From assembly GCF_000382205.1 (NCBI RefSeq), contig NZ_KB907788.1:186001-250000 (forward strand): a stretch of DNA of 64,000 nucleotides, written 5' to 3'. The notes under the pieces were generated by a model. That model was not told where the DNA came from, did not search any database, and saw only the letters and a program-made list of their open reading frames with translations. Both the position numbers and the translations under genes were made by a program. This stretch comes from Dyadobacter beijingensis DSM 21582 (GTDB lineage Bacteria; Bacteroidota; Bacteroidia; Cytophagales; Spirosomataceae). Below are positions 60,248 to 64,000 of this stretch, piece after piece (the first letter of the stretch is position 1; the number at the start of each line of letters is the position of its first letter).

Positions 60248-61252
60248 TTATAATGCGGCCCTTAGCTTGGTGGGCAGCACACCGTGAAACTTCTTGAATG
60301 CCGCCGTAAAATGCGTGGCGTGTTTATAACCCACACGCTGGGCCACGTCGTTGATGGTCGAGCCTGGTTTGCAGAGCTCTTTCCGCGACGTTTCCATCCG
60401 TACCTCGTGCAGGTAGTTGAAAACCGTCGTACCGAACACCTCCTTGAAATACTTTTTCAGATTGAACTCGTTCGTGCCCACCACGTGCGCAAGGTCTTTC
60501 AGCGACCAGCTGCGGTCGAGGTGCTCGTCGAGCATCCTTTTTACCTGGTGCATCTGCTCGGCATGCTCGCTTTCTAGGCGCGACGAGAAGTCGGGCAGGG
60601 GAAGGTTTTCGTATTGGTCCAGTTGTAGCAGCAGCAGTTCCACCGTTTTGGCCCGCACGAACAGCTTTTTATAATGTCCTTCGTATTCGCAATGCAGTAT
60701 TTCAAACAGGACCTGTGCCATCCGGGGCGTTACGGGGAGGTTGCGCAGGCTCATGAATGCGGGAAGCTGCAAGTCGACGCCTTTCTCGAAATGCCGGCCC
60801 AGCGGGTGCCCGTCGGGTAACGTATCAAAGAAAAAACCGGTCGAAAGGCTGAGGGAAAATATCTCGGTTCGCTCGCCGGCAGGCCATTGCAGCCGCATTT
60901 TGCCCTCAGGAATGAGCATGAGGTTATGCTGCCCGCCCTGGAACCGCACGAACACTTTACCCAGCTTGTCGGAGTAGAAGGAAGTTTTGCCTTGCAGGTT
61001 AAAATTCATCTGCACCCGCGCCGCATTGTTTTCGATGAGCCAGGTGCGTTTCTGGTGAAATTCGAGGGACTGGTACCATAAGTGAATGCCTTCCACACCT
61101 ACTTCGCGCCCGTTGCCGGAGAAGCTCTTTTCTTCGGCAATGAACTCTTTTTCGTACACATCCTTCGCCAGGCCGCAAATGTCGGGGAACACGTAATGGT
61201 TTGTGCGGGCTTTCACTTCCCAATTCTCCGTTAAATCTGCCTGGGTCATCAT
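60248..61252 (-). CDS. PchR-like AraC-family regulator
   Basis: A 334-residue protein. The N-terminal roughly 200 residues form a sensor region (VQMNFNLQGKTSFYS, HNLMLIPEGKMRLQW, FSLSLSTGFFFDTLP) as in PchR-type siderophore regulators. The C-terminal AraC domain shows LAHVVGTNEFNLKKYFKEVFGTTVFNYL and DVAQRVGYKHATHFTAAFKKFHGVLPTKLRAAL. It is divergent from the TonB-dependent receptor and precedes the ankyrin/DUF2271/reductase unit on the same strand, so it probably activates both in response to the receptor's substrate (inference). Confidence 0.9.
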   Translation of the reverse strand: MMTQADLTENWEVKARTNHYVFPDICGLAKDVYEKEFIAEEKSFSGNGREVGVEGIHLWYQSLEFHQKRTWLIENNAARVQMNFNLQGKTSFYSDKLGKVFVRFQGGQHNLMLIPEGKMRLQWPAGERTEIFSLSLSTGFFFDTLPDGHPLGRHFEKGVDLQLPAFMSLRNLPVTPRMAQVLFEILHCEYEGHYKKLFVRAKTVELLLLQLDQYENLPLPDFSSRLESEHAEQMHQVKRMLDEHLDRSWSLKDLAHVVGTNEFNLKKYFKEVFGTTVFNYLHEVRMETSRKELCKPGSTINDVAQRVGYKHATHFTAAFKKFHGVLPTKLRAAL

Positions 61253-61313
61253 CGACGCTCGCTTTGCTCCTGTTTCGGCGCAGGGTAGGGTCGGTACCTG
61301 GCCGGATGCTTAC

Positions 61314-61333
61314 TATTTATACTAAATATAAAC
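61314..61333. promoter_or_regulatory. AT-rich box near the AraC gene (possible metal-regulator site)
   Basis: TATTTATACTAAATATAAAC is a partly symmetric AT-rich element about 60 bases upstream of the AraC start. Its reverse strand reads TATATTTAGTATAAATA, resembling TTATTTAGACTAATTATA at the second box (61536-61557) across the same intergenic region. Confidence 0.4.
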
Positions 61334-61474
61334 AAGTATACGGCAAAGCTTTGGTTTTACAAAGCCTTTCTTTCACTGGTCATGCTGCTGCAACACGGCA
61401 ATGCGGTGAATGCGAGCTGGTTTTGGGAAATGCAAACAGCCGCCTGCGGGCAAGTATTTTACATTATTCCATTT

Positions 61475-61531
61475 GGCGTCATTCGTTCTCCCGCTGGCGT
61501 CATCCGGGTCTTTTCAGGGCCTCTATCTTTG
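61475..61531 (+). promoter_or_regulatory. TonB-receptor promoter with 21-bp-spaced activator repeats
   Basis: GGCGTCATTCG (61475-61485) and GGCGTCATCCG (61496-61506) are direct repeats exactly 21 bases apart. They are followed by the -7 box TATCTTTG at 61524-61531. No TTG is present at -33; the second repeat covers that position. This is the layout of an AraC-activated promoter. The rest of 61253-61617 holds no gene I would defend. Confidence 0.6.
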
Positions 61532-61535
61532 TGAT

Positions 61536-61557
61536 CTATATAATTAGTCTAAATAAG
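61536..61557. promoter_or_regulatory. AT-rich repressor-type box downstream of the -7 element
   Basis: The minus strand reads CTTATTTAGACTAATTATATAG, placed right at the expected transcription start. It resembles metal-responsive (Fur- or DtxR-like) boxes seen before Bacteroidota uptake receptors, though only one half is close to ideal. Confidence 0.4.
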
Positions 61558-61617
61558 ATGCTTGTCTACTATCTCCTCCGACAGGCCCCTTTATGGACCG
61601 TTTTCAAGTGTAAACCG

Positions 61618-64000
61618 ATGTTTTTGAAACACCCTCTACGCAACATCCTGTTTTTTGTCCTGCTTCAAACCTTCGCATTTGCCCAGGCGCCCGCGCCGAG
61701 AACGGCGGTTGTGAAAGGGAGGGTAAAGGACGAGAAAGGCATGGCCGTGAGCTATGCCACTGTGCGCCTGAACAATACTAACCTCGCCACATTCACCGAA
61801 AGCGACGGTACTTACGAGCTGAAAAATATTCCCCACGGCCACCACGAAATCCAGGTTACCTCCGTCGAAATCAAGGCCCGGAGCCAGAAAATACACGTAC
61901 ACAAGCCGCACCACGACCTGCATTTTTCGGTGACCCGGGAAGTGCGCGACCTCAACGAGGTGCAAGTCGTTCAGAAGACGGAGAAAAAGGAGATCGAGAC
62001 GCAGGGTTTCGCAGCCAATGTGATCGAAACGAAAGCCGTGGCCACCCGGAATGTGCAGACCAACGAGCTGCTCAACCGCACGGTGGGTATCCGCGTGCGG
62101 CAGAATGGCGGCCTCGGCTCGGCGGTGAACTATAACCTGAACGGTATGTCGGGCGGATCGGTACGGATATTCATCGAGGGTATCCCTATTTCCACCTATG
62201 GCGCGTCGTTCAGCCTGAACAGCATCCCGCCGGCCAATATCGAGCGCATCGAGGTGTACAAAGGCGTGATCCCCGCGCACCTGGCCGACGACGCATTGGG
62301 CGGCGCCATTAATGTGATTTTGAAGAAAGGCCTCAGCAACAACCTGAGCGCCTCCGTTTCCTATGGCTCGTTCAATACCCTGCAAGCCAGCGTGAGCGGC
62401 ATGTACCGCAATGCCTCGAACGGTTTCACCGTGAAGGCATCCGGTTTTCACAATTACTCCGACAACGACTACGAGGTATGGGGCAAGTTTGTCCGCAATA
62501 TTCTGCCCAACGGCCGCTACGATTACGTGCGCGCCCGGCGGTTCAACGACGCTTACCGCTCTACGGGCGGACAGCTCGAAGCAGGGTTCACCGACGTGAA
62601 ATGGGCCGACCAGTTCCTGATCGGGTACAATGGGTCGGGCGACTACAATGAGATCCAGCATGGTACTTATATGTCCATTCCGTATATGGGCCGATTTTCG
62701 GAATCGGGCGCGCATGTGCTGAGTTTGAACTACAAAAAGAAGGACCTCCTGGTGAAAGGACTGGAATTGACGTTCTCGGGGATGTCGAGCCGGCGGAAGG
62801 AGGTGGTGACGGACACCGTGCGCTGGAATTACAACTGGTTTGGCGAGCAAAGCCTCGGGTTGAGCGGCTTGCCGATCCTGCGTCCGGCCGGCGCCCAGCA
62901 GGGAGCGCCGACGATCAACCATATCCGCCGGAACGTGTCCACGGCCCGTGCTGGCATCAACTACGATTTTCACCCGAACCACCGGCTGGTTTTGAACCAC
63001 ATCCTGTACCGTATCGACCGCGACGAGCAGGATTTCATGCGGTCGGCGACCGAGCGGGAATTCATCGGCACGCGTGACCTCACGAAGCACATTACGTCGG
63101 CCGCTTACGAGCTGAAAGCGTTCGAATCGAAGTTCAAAGGGAATGTTTTTGCTAAATACTACCAGCAAAAAATCGAGCGACTGGACCCGAAACTGGTGAC
63201 GATCAACGGCGAGCAGACGCGGATCGAGGAACGGGCGAGCAGCAGCAAGAATACGCTCGGGCACGGGGCGGCATTGTCGTACGCCGTCATCCAAAATCTG
63301 TTTATCCTCGCTTCTGCGGAGAAAGCGGTTCGGCTGCCGTCGGAAGGGGAGGTGTTTGGCAGCCCGGGCGAAAATATTGTCGAGAATTTCGGTATCCGGC
63401 CGGAGGTGAGCAACAACCTGAACGTCGGCCTGCGCGGCGGGCCATTCACGGTGGGGCGGCATAAGTTTTCGTTCTCGGCGGCAGGGTTCATCCGCGACAC
63501 GCGTGACAAGATCGTGCGGCGCGTGAACCCGAGGCTGAACGACGCCGTGCAGACCGACCCGTTTGAAAATCTCGGTAAAACGAAATCCATCGGATTCGAG
63601 GCGGAGGCCAATTACATTTTTGCCAATAACCTGAACCTCGGGCTCAATTTTTCAAAGTTCAATTCGGTGTTCAACATGCGGTACGACCCCAACGGCCGCG
63701 AATACGACTACTACAACAAGCAGCTGCCCAACGAGCCGTTTTTTACCATTAATGCCAATGCGCAGTACGGCGTGAAGAACCTTTTCGTGAAAGACGCGCT
63801 GCTGAATATCTATTATGGCTTCGGTTTCGTCGAGCGCTTCTATACCACCTGGCTGGATATCGAAGATTTCCGCACGCCGCGCCAGTACATCCAGGACATC
63901 GGCGTGAGCTATGTTTTGCCCAATAAAAAATGGGTGATCAGCGCCGACCTCAAAAATGCCTTCGACAAGCAGGCTTACGACAATTTCGCTGTCCAGAAAC
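61618..64000 (+). CDS. TonB-dependent outer-membrane receptor (3' end beyond window)
   Basis: The frame is open from the ATG at 61618 to the window edge (794 codons, no stop). A signal peptide (LRNILFFVLLQTFAFA-Q) is followed by a carboxypeptidase-like regulatory domain (VVKGRVKDEKGMAVSYATVRLNN, FTESDGTYELKNIPHGHHEIQV). The plug domain comes next (LLNRTVGIRVRQNGGLGSAVNYNLNGM, IERIEVYKGVIPAHLADDALGGAINVIL), then the start of the barrel. It imports a ferric-siderophore-like or other metal ligand using TonB energy. It is divergent from the PchR-like regulator, with promoter and activator repeats between. Confidence 0.93.
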   Translation, partial: MFLKHPLRNILFFVLLQTFAFAQAPAPRTAVVKGRVKDEKGMAVSYATVRLNNTNLATFTESDGTYELKNIPHGHHEIQVTSVEIKARSQKIHVHKPHHDLHFSVTREVRDLNEVQVVQKTEKKEIETQGFAANVIETKAVATRNVQTNELLNRTVGIRVRQNGGLGSAVNYNLNGMSGGSVRIFIEGIPISTYGASFSLNSIPPANIERIEVYKGVIPAHLADDALGGAINVILKKGLSNNLSASVSYGSFNTLQASVSGMYRNASNGFTVKASGFHNYSDNDYEVWGKFVRNILPNGRYDYVRARRFNDAYRSTGGQLEAGFTDVKWADQFLIGYNGSGDYNEIQHGTYMSIPYMGRFSESGAHVLSLNYKKKDLLVKGLELTFSGMSSRRKEVVTDTVRWNYNWFGEQSLGLSGLPILRPAGAQQGAPTINHIRRNVSTARAGINYDFHPNHRLVLNHILYRIDRDEQDFMRSATEREFIGTRDLTKHITSAAYELKAFESKFKGNVFAKYYQQKIERLDPKLVTINGEQTRIEERASSSKNTLGHGAALSYAVIQNLFILASAEKAVRLPSEGEVFGSPGENIVENFGIRPEVSNNLNVGLRGGPFTVGRHKFSFSAAGFIRDTRDKIVRRVNPRLNDAVQTDPFENLGKTKSIGFEAEANYIFANNLNLGLNFSKFNSVFNMRYDPNGREYDYYNKQLPNEPFFTINANAQYGVKNLFVKDALLNIYYGFGFVERFYTTWLDIEDFRTPRQYIQDIGVSYVLPNKKWVISADLKNAFDKQAYDNFAVQK

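Noticed and set aside
61382..61534. 50-residue reading frame in the receptor leader region
   Set aside because: It ends inside the receptor's -7 box, so it could not be transcribed from that promoter, and its sequence is explained by the duplicated regulatory repeat.
61636..63462. Open 608-codon minus-strand frame
   Set aside because: It is antisense to the TonB-dependent receptor, with His/Arg/Val-rich composition typical of shadow frames in GC-rich DNA.
1..64000. tRNA, rRNA, CRISPR, insertion sequences or prophage genes
   Set aside because: Reading the intergenic stretches showed no cloverleaf, no repeated array, no transposase and no integrase; gaps are short and mostly regulatory.

Overview
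The window looks like the chromosome of a Bacteroidota member of the order Cytophagales, most likely a Dyadobacter-like Spirosomaceae (inference). The evidence is the set of type IX secretion (T9SS) C-terminal sorting domains, a TANFOR giant surface protein, a PorT-like outer-membrane barrel, LytTR regulators with His_kinase-type sensors, a class I lanthipeptide leader of the Bacteroidota type, a TonB-dependent receptor with an N-terminal carboxypeptidase-like domain, and promoters of the TTG-N18-TAnnTTTG form instead of sigma-70 boxes. Shine-Dalgarno sequences are mostly absent. I found no rRNA, tRNA, IS element or CRISPR array.

Layout. 1-12.6 kb: the end of a coiled-coil protein and a T9SS surface protein; a leftward block with a membrane patatin, a coupled membrane protein, an AraC regulator and a flavin monooxygenase; an M14 peptidase; a PorT-like barrel; and a lipoprotein/barrel pair. 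12.6-18.7 kb: relics of a TetR and an AraC gene border a compact cassette. It consists of a caspase-like protease, an unrecognised 400-residue protein and a metallo-beta-lactamase-fold hydrolase in one rightward unit, with a patatin phospholipase gene convergent to it. This is the best candidate for a poorly described cell-suicide or defence module. 18.8-32.1 kb: metabolic and stress genes: Dabb, clan-D-like glycosidase, phosphonatase-like HAD, DsbA/HxlR pair, two tandem paralogues of unknown function, AhpD/Crp pair, AraC/epoxide hydrolase pair, Na+/H+ antiporter and a small membrane protein with an operator-like palindrome over its promoter.

32.1-39.1 kb: a class I lanthipeptide locus. A LanC-like protein that has lost all the expected catalytic residues is divergent from a full-length LanB, followed by a LytTR regulator, a sensor kinase and a 50-residue precursor gene at 38961-39113. 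No exporter or leader peptidase is nearby. 39.1-55.4 kb: a long leftward series: outer-membrane protein, 2467-residue TANFOR protein, two fibronectin-type proteins, a lipoprotein, and a LytTR/TPR-kinase regulatory pair.

55.6-64 kb: a DUF1801 gene, then what looks like a reductive metal-uptake locus: PepSY/flavodoxin/ferredoxin-reductase fusion, DUF2271 protein, ankyrin protein and a PchR-like AraC regulator, divergent from a TonB-dependent receptor that runs off the end. The intergenic region between the last two carries a 21-bp-spaced direct repeat next to a promoter -7 box and two similar AT-rich boxes, which suggests activation by the AraC protein and metal repression. All functional statements come from reading motifs and context; no database search was possible.
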